A DNA stretch of 64,000 nucleotides from Symbiodinium natans (Eukaryota > Sar > Dinophyceae > Suessiales > Symbiodiniaceae), in the NCBI GenBank assembly GCA_905221605.1, contig CAJNDS010002836.1, positions 1 to 64,000 of the forward strand. The letters run 5' to 3'. The translations under genes and the position numbers were made by a program. Below the pieces are notes generated by a model. That model worked only from the letters and a program-made list of their open reading frames with translations, ran no database searches and was not told the DNA's origin. How positions within the stretch are numbered: position 1 is the stretch's first letter; every line of letters begins with the position of its first letter. This document shows positions 52,977 through 64,000 of the stretch, one piece after another.

Positions 52977-55286
52977 TCATGACTGATTGGCTGGCTTGCT
53001 CTTGACCCTGACACGTTTACTGGTCGAGTTGGTGAGGGCAGATTTCAGAGCGGCGCTAGATATGTTCGCGTATTGCATCAGGGCTGCCTCATATTCAGGC
53101 GGTGAAGCTGAAGAGGGACAAGTGAAGTTGTAGCTATCTGTGGCCGCATCGAAACTACCCAGAATTGACGGAGCAGCTTTGACAACAGCGCGAGAGTCCC
53201 CAAGAGAAGGCTGTTGCGTGAGCTGGTCCTTCGACCTCTGAAGGTTGTACACGCTTCGTGACTTGATGACACAGGTTTCTGCCCCCTCTGACGAAGCTTC
53301 CGCCTTGAGGAGCAACCGACGAAAGAATTCAGTGTCAGGCAGTCCGGTGTGCTGTGCTTTCGGCTGCCAATCTTGATCTTTGTTCGAACTCTGTCCCGTC
53401 AAAGCAAGAGCAAGCTGATCCTCGTCAGCCATAGGCCTTTTCCGCTTTCTCTCCGCTGAGTCGGCTTCGTTGAGCGTTGAGAAAGCAGACGACTCTTCCT
53501 TACCAGCCATGATCGCCACCACGCTCTCTAGAATCTCCAGCAGTCCAAAAGCCCGTGCAACCACATCCGCATTGATCAGGACCGGCGCCTCTGGATTTTC
53601 CGGCGGCGCCGACTGCTGCCAAGCAAGATCCCAGAGCGCCAAAGCCTCACTGGCCCAAAACCCAAGGAAATCAAAGTCGAAACTTTCAGAATCGACTACC
53701 TTATATGAGCACCAAAGATTGAAAAGTTTAGTTTGCAGTTAACAAGAAGCCGAAGCAAGCATGGCAAGTTTCCACGGACACGCGCCCATCTGGGCACCCT
53801 GACCCACGTCACCATCTTCTCGAGATTGAGCCACCATAATATTAAAGTAACACGCGTAACTTTTGAAGAGTTGCTTGCCGCTCGCTGAGAACTCAAGAAC
53901 GCGGCGCTCCTGCTCAAAGATCTCAGTGAGACGCTGCGCTGCCGGGCGTAATTCAAGCTCTGGAGGAACGTCTACATCTCTGTCTGCCATGGACCACTCT
54001 GGCTGAGGACCGTCTGGAGTCTGGCGAAAGCGAAGTTTAGTGACAACGCCGTCTGGCAAGGTGTAAGGCCAGCCCACTGCATCGGGAAAGAAACCTGCGT
54101 CCGTGAACTCAGCAACACCGTCGACGAGGTCGTCCTCGTGCTTCAGTTCCACTGCTGCCTTCTCAGGACTCTCCAAGCAGTTCAGCCGCAACAAATCAAG
54201 CAACACCCTGGGGAGTGCGCAGTACTCCACTTTGGCATCCAAGCCGACAGACTCGTACTCCTCATGCGGTTGGATGGGCTGCCCACTGGCAAACAGGAAG
54301 CGAGCTTTTGTTTGGCATCCGTGGTCGCCCCGAAGCCCGCGAATCATCTCCACCGCGACGCCGGGATGAAAATTGCCGGCTAGGGCTGTGTTGACGCTTG
54401 GAGAGCGCAAGCCGCCGAACGATCCACAGCTCTTCGTTTCGAAGGTGCTCACGCCCGTTTGCAGCAACCTGTTAGCCCACCCAGCATTTGGAGTTTGACC
54501 AGAAACATCAACGCCTCCAGACATCTGTTTCTTTGCGGCGGAACCTGGACTGTCCAAGATGCCGAGTTCCATCAGAAACTCATATGCTTCGTCAAAGAGC
54601 AACAGCGTAGAAAACCAGGTACGCCCTCGCAAGCCTTCCCCACTTGCAACGGCGGCTTCGGCTGCAGAAGCAGTAGCGGACGCGTCAATGCCTGGCAAAT
54701 CCTTGAAGGCTTTAGGATTGTTCTGCACAAAGTTGAAGTCACCACTGCAGCGCTCCTTGCAGCGCTCAATGGTGCCGCCAAGATATGCCACTGACCATAG
54801 ACTTAGTCGAGCATGTCTGTCACCCTGTGCCTCGGCTGGAGCAGCCAGGTCTTGCATCAGCGTGTCTTCGTGCCTGCCGTCTTCTTGTACTGTGGTAGTC
54901 TTCACCTTGGCCTCCGCACTCTTGTCCTGGAGAAGTCGGCGAAAAGTCTTGCGGACGTGTTGGTCTGCTACAGACGCGAACACCTCCGCAATGGATGCAA
55001 GGCCACTTTTGCGCGTCTGACTGTAATTGATGTTGAGAATCCACAAGGCGACCGGTGAGAGCCCGCCCCAAATTCGAAGCAAAGCTCCGTTCGAGGCTAC
55101 CACGACACCAACCAGCGCGTAGAGAAAGATTGGCAGAGCTGGATGGCTTTTGCGAACAGACTGAAGATGAATAGCAGCGTGTCCACGTTCCCCCAAGATC
55201 CGCTGTCCACTGGCAGCCCACTCCTTCTGCACATAGGTGTAGACGTTCGTCATCGTGGAAATGTACTGCTTAGGAGGGCTCGACAT
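52977..55286 (-). CDS. DUF3987-like P-loop protein with one in-frame TAA
   Basis: The first ATG is at 55286 (MSSPPKQYISTMTNVYTYV). The frame is open for 515 codons, meets TAA at 53741-53739, and continues in the same frame for 253 more codons to 52977. Motifs: ALWILNINYSQTRKS, at the Walker A position but lacking its glycines; STLLLFDEAYEFL, a Walker B-like strand; then SFGGLRSPSVNTALAGNFHP and FLFASGQPIQPHEEY, resembling the QP and R-F segments of DUF3987 helicase-like proteins. The part after the stop continues the expected helical C-terminus (NADVVARAFGLLEILESV) and ends in a basic tail, so both halves are one gene. A 57 bp in-frame intron with a GC donor (CTT|GCTTCG...ATATAAG|GTA) would remove the stop; otherwise it is a nonsense mutation. 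Confidence 0.5.
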
Positions 55287-55654
55287 GATGGCGAGAGTCC
55301 GTTCCAAAACTAGAACTGAAATTCTAAATTTACACAACCCTGCCTGAATCCCAAACCTAACCCTAAACTTAATTCGAATTTTAGGTTTAGGGGTTCAGGG
55401 TCTAAGAACCGTCCACGCACCTGCTTGTTGAGATTTAGGGTGCGACATTTGCCCCCGTGCCCGCGAAACGTTTGCAGGACTGGCAGCCGGTCTTCCCTGT
55501 CAAGGCTGGAGCCAGAGTCATTCAAGGATTTGCGGCAGTCCAGGGTTTCTGAGGTTCGCAAGCGGCCTGGTTCGTGGGCCTCGGAGGGAGAGAAGGTGCA
55601 GCCGGCACTTTCAATGCTCCAGGGTTCACGGGGTTTAAAGGCAGGACAAAGTTT

Positions 55655-55745
55655 AGGGTTTAGGGTCTAGGGTCTAGGGTCTAGGGTTTAGGGTTTAGGG
55701 TTTAGGGTTTAGGGTTTAGGGTTCAGGGTTTAGGGTTTAGGGTTT
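55655..55745. repeat. TTTAGGG array
   Basis: Precedes the right GCCGGAACAAATC block. Confidence 0.95.
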
Positions 55746-55754
55746 TTTCGCCAG

Positions 55755-56165
55755 CCGACCCAGACACACAATGCCGGAACAAATCGTACAAGTCGCTGCC
55801 GTCCACATGCATTGCCGGAACAAATCGCACAAATCAAGATGGCTAGCTTGAGTTGCAACAGTGTTAAAATCTTGATTACTGGTTTTTGCAGTCATGGTCA
55901 ACTTTAGCCAGCCGACCCAGACGCACAACGCCGGAACAAATCGTACAAGTCGCTGCCGTCCACAAGCATTGCGGGAACAGACCGTACAAATCAAGATGGC
56001 TAGCTAGAGTGACAACATTGTTGAAATCTTGATTACTGGACACTGCAGTCCTTCTCAACTTTAGCCGGCCGACCCAGACGCACAATGCCGGAACAAATCG
56101 TACAAGTCGCTGCCGCCCACAAACATTGCCGGAACAAATCGTACAAATGAATGCTGCCCACGCAC
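55755..56165. repeat. GCCGGAACAAATCGTACAA repeat block, right copy
   Basis: Three ~157 bp units (starting near 55766, 55923 and 56081) in the same orientation as the left block at 48390-48850. Confidence 0.85.
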
Positions 56166-56232
56166 ACTGCCGGAAGCAGTTTAGAATCTAGGTTTAAGGT
56201 TTAGGGACTCTAATTGTCAGCGTGACCAAGGC

Positions 56233-56488
56233 TAGGGTTTAGGGTTTAGGGTTTAGGGTTTAGGGTTTAGGGTTTAGGGTTTAGGGTTTAGGGTTTAGGG
56301 TTTAGGGTTTAGGGTTTAGGGTTTAGGGTTTAGGGTTTAGTTTTAGGGTTTAGGGTTTAGGGTTTAGGGTTTAGGGTTTAGGGTTTAGGGTTTAGGGTTT
56401 AGGGTTTAGGGTTTAGGGTTTAGGGTTTAGGGTTTAGGGTTTAGGGTTTAGGGTTTAGGGTTTAGGGTTTAGGGTTTAGGGTTTAGGT
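56233..56488. repeat. TTTAGGG array
   Basis: About 36 near-perfect heptamers, one interruption (TTTAGTTTTAGGG) near 56338. Confidence 0.98.
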
Positions 56489-56804
56489 TCGTAGGGTCGC
56501 GGGAGGTGCCCTCGCCACATGCTCCTCCCCACCCTCTCTGCTTTGGGCTCCGCCCCGCCTCAAAGCAGCTCGGACTCTGCCAGGCAGAGGTCTGTGTTTT
56601 AGGGTTTGTGGTTACAGGGGCTCGGGAAAGTCGACCCTTGAATGGGGGAGACGTGAAACCCCAATGAACGCAAACGCAGTTTCGGTCGACTTCCTAAAAA
56701 GCTTCCCCGCAGTGATTTGCCTTACCGCAAGAAAAAAGGTCAACTTTCCATGTTGCTTGTAGGGAAAGCCGGCCACTGCATCTGAGGTCGGAACCTGAGC
56801 AGAA

Positions 56805-57800
56805 ATTATGATATTATATCTGTATATATATGAAATATATTGTATATATTAAACAGTATTATAAATACTATATTTAGTTTACATTTATTTCGTATATTAT
56901 ATTATATACATATTGAATATTATACATATAATATAGTATAATATAATATAATAATATATATATATATATTTATTTATTTGTTTATTTTATATACATATAT
57001 ATATATATTATATTATATATTGAAATTATATATTATATTATATATTGTATATATTTATATATTATCTATTATATTATATATTATCTATTATTTATATATT
57101 ATATATTATATATTATAAATATAATTATATATTATATAATTGGGTATTAATATTATATATATATTATATATATTATAATAATATTAATATATATTAATAT
57201 TATATATATGCATTAAATTATTATATATATATTATGTATAAATTATATTATATTATATTATATCTTATATTAGATATATTTTATATTATATTATATTATA
57301 TTATATATATGTATATTCTGTTATATTATGTATTATAATATAATATATTATATTTATATTATATATATATATTTTATATTATTATATATATATTATAATA
57401 TATATAATATATAATAAGATATATAATAGATATAATATTATAATATATATTATATATTATATATTATATATTATATATTATATATATTATCTATATTATA
57501 TATATATATAATATATTATATTATTATAAATTATATTAATTATAATTATATATAATATATATATTATATTATATATTTATATCTATTATATATATATTAT
57601 ATATATAATTTATATATTTTATTATATATTATATATGTATACTAATATTATATTATACTATGCTATATTATGTTATGTTATGTTATGTTATATTATGCAT
57701 ATTCTAAAATATTTTTTCTATCTTACATATATATTATTTCATATATATATATATTATTATATATATATATATTCTATTATACATAAAACTTATAAATGCA
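56805..57800. repeat. AT-dinucleotide-rich block
   Basis: About 1 kb almost wholly of TAT/ATA words, no G/C-bearing signal; no gene. Confidence 0.95.
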
Positions 57801-57904
57801 ACATTAAACATTACTACGATGTGGTAACAGGGCCTTCTTATGCAAGTAAGAGAAATGTCAATGTTCGTGGCATTACAGACCTGACGGACTATTTAAACTC
57901 TCCA

Positions 57905-59390
57905 GAGACATTTCAAAACCTTCATACTTTTCAAACTTTTTAGAAATTCCAGAAATTCCAAGCTTTTCAAACATTCCAGACATACCAGACTTTTCAGACA
58001 TTTCAGATATTCCAGACATTTCAGACTTTTCAGATGTTTCAGGCATTCCAGACGTTTCAGACTTTTCAGACATTTCAGACTTTTCAAACTTTTCAGATAT
58101 TCCAGACATTCCAAGCTTTTCAAACATTCCAGACATACCAGACTTTTCAGACATTTCAGATATTCCAGGCATTTCAGACTTTTCAGATGTTTCAGACATT
58201 TCAGACGTTTCAGACTTTTCAGATATTTCAGACATATGTTGGAAGCGTTTGGAATGTCTGAAAAGTTTGGAATGTCTGAAAAGTTTGGAAATTCTGGAAT
58301 GTATGGAATGTCTGAAAAGTCTGAAAAGTTTGGAACGTCTGGAACGTTCCAAACGTTTGGAATGTCTTAACATTTTGAAAAGCTTCGAATGTTTGAAATG
58401 TCTGAAACGTCTGGAATGTCTGAAACATCTGAAAAGTCTGAAATGTCTGGAATATCTGAAATGTCTGAAAAGCCTGGTATGTCTGGAATGTTTGAAAAGC
58501 TTGGAATTTCTTGAATATCTGAAAAGTTTAAAAAGTCTGAAATGTCTGAAATGTCTGAAACGTCTGGAATGTCTGAAACATCTGAAAAGTCTGAAATGTC
58601 TGGAATATCTGAAATGTCTGAAAAGTCTGGTATGTCTGGAATGTTTGAAAAGCTTGGAATTTCTTGAATATCTGAAAAGTTTAAAAAGTCTGAAATGTCT
58701 GAAACGTCTGAAATGTCTGGAATGTCTGAAACATCTGAAAAGTCTGAAATGTCTGGAATATCTGAACTGTCTGAAAAGTCTGGTATGTCTGGAATGTTTG
58801 AAAAGCTTGGAATTTCTTGAATATCTGAAAAGTTTAAAAATGTCTGAAATGTCTGAAACGTCTGGAATGTCTGAAACATCTGAAAAGTCTGAAATGTCTG
58901 GAATATCTGAAATGTCTGAAAAGTCTGGTATGTCTGGAATGTTTGAAAAGCTTGGAATTTCTTGAATATCTGAAAAGTTTAAAAAGTCTGAAATGTCTGA
59001 AAAGTCTGAAATGTCTGGAATGTCTGAAACATCTGAAAAGTCTGAAATGTCTGGAATATCTGAAATGTCTGAAAAGTCTGGTATGTCTGGAATGTTTGAA
59101 AAGCTTGGAATTTCTGGAATATCTGAAAAGTTCGAAAAGTCTGAAAAGTCTGAAATGTCTGAAATATCTGAAAAGTTTAAAAAGTCTAAAATGTCTGAAA
59201 TGTCTGAAAAGTCTGAAATGTCTGGAATGTCTGAAATATCTGAAAAGTCTGGAATGTCGGAAACGCTTGGAATGTCTGACAAGTTTGGAAATTCTGGAAC
59301 GTCTGGAAAGTCTGGAATGTTTGAAATGTGTGGAATGTCTGAAAAGTTGAGAATGTCTGGAACATCTGAAACATCTGAGAGGTCTTGAAC
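57905..59390. repeat. 9-bp minisatellite with 153-bp higher-order unit and inversion point
   Basis: Basic unit is TCTGAAATG/TCTGGAATG-like. From 57905 to about 58230 it runs as TTCAGACAT, and from about 58245 onward as the reverse complement, TGTCTGAAA. AAGCTTGG words recur at 58497, 58650, 58803, 58948 and 59101, giving a 153 bp (17 x 9) period with one 145 bp exception; in the reversed part, AAGCTT words at 57960 and 58113 are also 153 bp apart. Because the period is a multiple of three, several frames on both strands stay open for hundreds of codons. Confidence 0.9.
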
Positions 59391-59509
59391 ATACAGAGTG
59401 TCTGGAAGGGTTGGTATGCTAAGAATATATTCAAAGCGAGCTAACATGATAAATATTTAAAGTAGTTTATGTTGTTAAACGAAAGCCTGGTGGATCACAG
59501 AAGGCCCTG

Positions 59510-59870
59510 TTGCCATATATATATATATATATATTCATTTATTTATATTTATATGTGTTTATATGTGTTTGTAAGTGTCTATATATATATATATATATTT
59601 ATTTATTTATATATACATATATATACTTATGGATAATTATATATATGTCTATAATGTATATATACATATAGCTTTATGTATATTTATATATTTATGTATT
59701 CATGTACTTATGTATTTGTGTATTTGTGTATTTATGTATTTATGTATTTATGTGTTTTTGTATATATGTATGTATTTATGTATTCATATATTGATATATT
59801 TACATATGTATATATTTATATAGTTATGTATTTATACATTTATGTATTTATATCTTTCTATATTTCTATA
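59510..59870. repeat. TATTTATGTATT microsatellite
   Basis: AT-rich imperfect repeats between the minisatellite and the next satellite. Confidence 0.9.
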
Positions 59871-59879
59871 TTAAAACAA

Positions 59880-61935
59880 GTTTCATATGCTTTGAAGCAA
59901 GCTTGCACGGCTTAAAAAAAGCGGGGGGGTTAGGGGGGGGGCGCAGCCCCCCCCCCCCCCTTTCCAAAACGCAATGCTTGCATGATGGGTTTCAAAAAAA
60001 GTTTCATATGCTTTGAAGCAAGCTTGCACGGCTTAAAAAAGCGGGGGGGTTGGGGGGGACGCAGCCCCCCCCCATTTGCAAACACAATGCCTGCATGATG
60101 GGTTTCAAAAAAAGTTTCATATGCTTTGAAGCAAGCTTGCACGGCTTAAAAAAAGCGGGGGGGTTGGGGGGGACGCAGCCCCCCCCCCATTTGCAAANNN
60201 NNNNNNNNNNNNNNNNNNNNNNNNNNNNNNNNNNNNNNNNNNNNNNNNNNNNNNNNNNNNNNNNNNNNNNNNNNNNNNNNNNNNNNNNNNNNNNNNNGGG
60301 GGGGGGGGGGGGGGGGGCAGCACCCCCCATTTGCAAACACAATGCCTGCATGATGGGTTTCAAAAAAAAGTTTCATATGCTTTGAAGCAAGCTTGCACGG
60401 CTAAAAAAAAGCGAGGGGGTTGGGGGGGGCGCAGCCCCCCCCATTTGCAAACACAATGCTTGCATGATGGGTTTCAAAAAAAAGTTTCATATGCTTTGAA
60501 GCAAGCTTGCACGGCTTAAAAAGAAGCGGGGGGGTTGGGGGGGGCGCAGCCCCCCCCATTTGCAAACACAATGCTTGCATGATGGGCTTCAAAAAAAGTT
60601 TCATATGCTTTGCAGCAAGCTTGCATGGCTTAAAAAAAGCGGGGGGGTTGGGGGGGGCGCAGCCCCCCCCCATTTGCAAACACAATGCTTGCATGATGGG
60701 TTTCAAAAAAAAAGTTTCATATGCTTTGAAGCAAGCTTGCACGGCTTAAAAAAAGCGGGGGGGTTGGGGGGGGCGCAGCCCCCCCCATTTGCAAACACAA
60801 TGCTTGCATGATGGGTTTCAAAAAAAGTTTATGCTTTGAAGCAAGCTTGCACGGCTTAAGAAAAGGGGGGGGGGTTGGGGGCGGCGCAGCCCCCCCCATT
60901 TGCAAACACAATGCTTGCATGATGGGTTTCAAAAAAAGATTCACATGCTTTGAAGCAAGCTTGCACGGCTTAAAAAAAGCGGGGGGGTTGGCGGGGGCGC
61001 AGCCCCCCCATTTGCAAACACAATGCGTGCATGATGGGTTTCAAAAAAAGTTTCATATGCTTTGAAGTAAGCTTGCACGGCTTAAAAAAAGCGGGGGGGT
61101 TGGGGGGGGGGGCAGCCCCCCCCATTTGCAAACACAATGCTTGCATGATGGGTTTCAAAAAAAGTTTTATATGCTTTGAAGCAAGCTTGCACGGAAAAAA
61201 AGGGGGGGGGTTGGGGGGGGCGCAGCCCCCCCCCCATTTGCAAACACAATGCTTGCATGATGGGTTTCAAAAAAAAGTTTCATATGCTTTGAAGCAAGCT
61301 TGCACGGCTTAAAAAAAGCGGGGGGGTTGGAGGGGGCGCAGCCCACCCCATTTGCAAACACAATGCTTGCATGATGGGTTTCAAAAAAAGTTTCATATGC
61401 TTTGAAGCAAGCTTGCACGGCTTAAAAAGAAGCGGGGGGGTTGGGCGGGGCGCAGCCCCCCCCCATTTGCAAACACAATGCTTGCATGATGGGTTTCAAA
61501 AAAGTTTCAGATGCTTTGCAGCAAGCTTGCACGGCTTAAAAAAAGCGGGGGGGTTGGGGGGGGCGCAGCCCCCCCCATTTGCAAACACAATGCTTGCATG
61601 ATGGGTTTCAATAAAAGTTTCATATGCTTTGAAGCAAAGCAAGCTTTGCACGGCTTAAAAAAAGCGGGGGGGTTGGGGGGGGCGCAGCCCCCCCCATTTG
61701 CAAACACAATGCTTGCATGATGGGTTTCAAAAAAAGCTTCATATGCTTTGAAGCAAGCTTGCACGGCTTAAAAAAAGCGGGGGGGTTGGGGGGGGGCGCA
61801 GCCCCCCCCATTTGCAAACACAATGCTCGCATGAATGGGTTTTAAAAATATTCATATGATTTGAAGCAAGCTTGCACGGCTCAAAAAAGCGGGGGGGTTG
61901 GGGGGGGCGCAGCCCCCCCCCCATTTGCAAACACA
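59880..61935. repeat. ~115-bp satellite with G/C hairpin, about 17 units
   Basis: Unit: TTTCATATGCTTTGAAGCAA, GCTTGCACGGCTTAAAAAAA, a G-run plus GCGCAGCCCCCCC, ATTTGCAAACACAATGCTTG and CATGATGGGTTTC. It contains the perfect palindrome GCAAGCTTGC and a G7/C7 inverted repeat. The assembly gap lies in the array, so the copy number is a minimum. Confidence 0.95.
60198..60297. other. Assembly gap (100 N)
   Basis: Exactly 100 N within the satellite; a conventional gap length, so the true size is unknown. Confidence 1.
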
Positions 61936-61998
61936 ATGCCTCGCTGGCTGTTTTTTTTTTTCTCCTTTTTTATCGGGTTCCTGGCGTCCTCCTCGCTG

Positions 61999-62013
61999 GC
62001 TTTTTTTTCTCTC

Positions 62014-62065
<52 letters not shown>

Positions 62066-62100
62066 TCTCTCTCTCTCTCTCTCTCTCTCACTCTCTCTCA

Positions 62101-62140
<40 letters not shown>
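61999..62140. repeat. (CT)n microsatellite
   Basis: CTCTCTCT with occasional TTCT interruptions. Confidence 0.97.
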
Positions 62141-62141
<1 letters not shown>

Positions 62142-62405
62142 CCTCCTCGCTGGCTGTTTTTTTTTTTCTTCTTTCGGGGTCCTGGCGTCCTCCTCGCTGG
62201 CTGTTTTTTTTTTTTTGGTTCTTTTCTCGGGGTCGCTGGCTGTTTTTTGTTATTTTTTTTCTCTTTCGGGGTCCTGGCGTCCTCCTCGCTGGCTGTTTGT
62301 TTTGTTTTTTGGTTCTTCTCTCGGGGTCCTGGCGTCCTCCTCGCTGGCTGCTTTTTGTTTTTTTTTTCTCTTTCGGGGTCCTGGCGTCCTCCTCGCTGGC
62401 TGTTT
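62141..62405. repeat. Tandem repeat, GGTCCTGGCGTCCTCCTCGC unit
   Basis: About six units of ~40-65 bp: GGTCCTGGCGTCCTCCTCGC, TGGCTG, then a T-run and CTTTCGG. A first partial unit lies upstream of the CT tract at 61943-62000. Confidence 0.85.
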
Positions 62406-62905
62406 GTCACGTCGTCCTCCCCGGCTGCAAGCTGCCTTCAGCGACACAGAGCCACCTTGCCCGCCACAAAGCAAGGTTGGGAGCCATGGCTCACGGACCC
62501 GCCCGCCAAATCATGCACAGCACCACAGACTGAGAGACTAGTAGACTACGCCGACACCCTCATCCTCACCGCACACCTCGGAGATTTTTTTTCCAGGCAT
62601 TAAGGGCCATTTAGGGTCTGCTGGTATTGGGTGACGGCGTCACCGTCAACCGACCTGCAGTTCAAGCTGCAAGGAGTCCTCTGTGTCTATCTGGGGTTTT
62701 GGGCTCAGTGGAGCCGATGGTTTCGTGGGGGTCACAGCACTGTTCATGGTCGGAGGAGTTGCATCCTCGGGCAAGATATCGCCTGTTCCAGCTGGCAGCA
62801 AAGCCATGTTAACGAAGAGGCTGATGAATCAAGTGATAGCTTTTGTTTGTAGAAAATGACACCAAAGCCGTTGCTCCTGTATTGCGCTGTAGACAATCTG
62901 AGCGT
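62406..62905. other. Unassigned DNA
   Basis: No supportable gene; short open frames only. Confidence 0.4.
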
Positions 62906-63345
62906 TGGCGCAGTCCCATTTGCAAAGACCCTGCTCGCATGATGGCTTTCAAGAAGACTCACAATTGAAGCAAGCTGGCGCGGCCTGGTTGCGAGAAATG
63001 CGGCCATTGCAAACACCATCTGCTATGAAGCCAGCGCGGCTTGAGCGACTTTAAATATGCGGGAAGGGGGGGGAGGGGGTTGAAAGGGGGGGGTTGAGGG
63101 GGGGTTGATGGGGGGGGTTGGGGGGGGGGCCCACTTTCAAACGCAATGCTCCCAAGATGACGGTTGGGGAACGCGGGGTTGGGGAGGGAACTGTCTTCGG
63201 GTCTGGAAGACTCACACTTGAAGCAAGCTTGCACGGACTAGTTGCGAGGGGCGTAGCCATGCGCAAACACCATGCTCATGATGGGTTTCAGAAAGACGCA
63301 TATGCTTTGAAGCAAGGCTTGCGCGTTTCTAAGAATGGAGGAGGG
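62906..63345. repeat. Diverged relics of the ~115-bp satellite
   Basis: Words such as CCCATTTGCAAAGACC, GCATGATGGCTTTCAAGAAG, TTGAAGCAAGCTTGCACGG and GCATATGCTTTGAAGCAAGG follow the satellite order but with many substitutions and G-rich insertions (63061-63130). Confidence 0.75.
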
Positions 63346-63700
63346 GGCTGGCACGCCTTTGCGGGGTTACATTGCGCTACAAGCCATGTCAGACAAGGGC
63401 TTCAAGAGCAGGAGCTCGAGATGATGCGCTAGGCCGCTAGGCTGTTTGCAGCACACAAGTACAAAGTCGAACTGAAGATTTGTTTTCCGTCTGTGCAGTG
63501 CTCAGTCGGCAGGCTTCCTAAGCTTTTCGCCCTTGCTCTCACGGTAGGCAAACCAGGCTACGTGCTTTCGCGCGTCGCCGTCTGACTGGAGTCGCTGCGC
63601 GACACGCTGCGCCGAGGGCGAGGACCCTTGGAAGGCTGATGAAGAAGCCTCGTCAGAGCACTCCTTCGCTACACGGATCCAGACACGAGACAGGAAGCAC

Positions 63701-64000
63701 AATCTGAGGGCGGGACAGCAGACGGCGAAGGCGCAGCTTGGGGGACCTGTGTAGCAGGGAGCACTGCGCAAGGCACACATCTGGAAGTGCTTCTGTGACT
63801 TAACGAAAGGCAGAGCGGTGAGCAGCGGCAATGATAATCTGAGGGCGGGACAGCAGACGGCGAGGGCGCTCGGGGGACCTGTGCAGCACGGGACTCTGCG
63901 CAGGGAGTACTATAAGCATAAGGCGCTTGACAACGCCGAACAAGGGCGCGTGTCTGGAAGTGCATCTGTGACTTCTGAAGGCAGAGCGGTGTATAGCGGC
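63701..64000. repeat. ~135-bp tandem duplication at window edge
   Basis: AATCTGAGGGCGGGACAGCA occurs at 63701 and 63836, and TCTGGAAGTGC-TTCTGTGACT words recur; a third copy is cut by the window end. Confidence 0.8.

Noticed and set aside
57873-59447. A 524-codon open frame on the minus strand.
   Set aside because: It follows the 9-bp minisatellite, changes repeat register internally, and comparable frames exist on both strands; no non-repeat domain supports a protein.

Overview
The window looks like nuclear DNA of a dinoflagellate. The evidence is (i) plant/alveolate-type telomere heptamers (TTTAGGG/CCCTAAA) in dozens of interstitial arrays, (ii) an exon chain whose introns use GT, GC and GA donors and mostly AG|G acceptors, a known dinoflagellate habit, and (iii) sparse minus-strand genes in a very repetitive background. 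A run of exactly 100 N (60198-60297) marks an assembly gap. Genus cannot be read from the sequence.

Layout. 1-4480: AT-rich DNA, then a ~1.9 kb tandem duplication with (TC)n tracts and an internal microinversion. 5880-8465: a modular, partly palindromic AATTCC-rich satellite. 10.7-12.3 kb: two minus-strand exons of a CDGSH-like iron-sulfur protein gene. 15.4-39.9 kb: the main gene, ATG7 (autophagy E1-like enzyme), on the minus strand. At least 24 small exons can be recognised by motif, from the N-terminal [14 protein letters not shown] region to an acidic C-terminus with a stop. Its introns are filled with telomere-like arrays and short inverted-repeat elements. A continuous FKBP-type peptidyl-prolyl isomerase ORF lies on the same strand inside one ATG7 intron (28.3-29.1 kb). 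40.6-45.3 kb: further minus-strand exon-like islands of an unidentified gene, plus a (CCCCTAAA)n array next to a ~104 bp palindrome.

45.5-56.2 kb: a gene cluster, all minus strand: a two-exon glycosyltransferase-like gene, a 200-aa unknown, an IS1595/ISXO2-like DDE transposase, and a DUF3987-like P-loop protein interrupted by one in-frame TAA. Related GCCGGAACAAATCGTACAA repeats flank the last three in direct orientation. 56.2-63.4 kb: a telomere-like array, ~1 kb of AT dinucleotide DNA, a 9 bp/153 bp higher-order repeat with an inversion point, and a ~115 bp G/C-hairpin satellite. 62-64 kb: CT tracts and small tandem repeats.

The most unusual observation is that exon edges coincide with telomere-like arrays. 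Several introns begin with GTTTAGGG, so the heptamer supplies the GT donor, and end with CCCTAAA arrays shortly before the AG. Such introns have inverted telomere-like ends that could pair. All exon boundaries were inferred by eye from reading frame, phase and family motifs, without RNA data.
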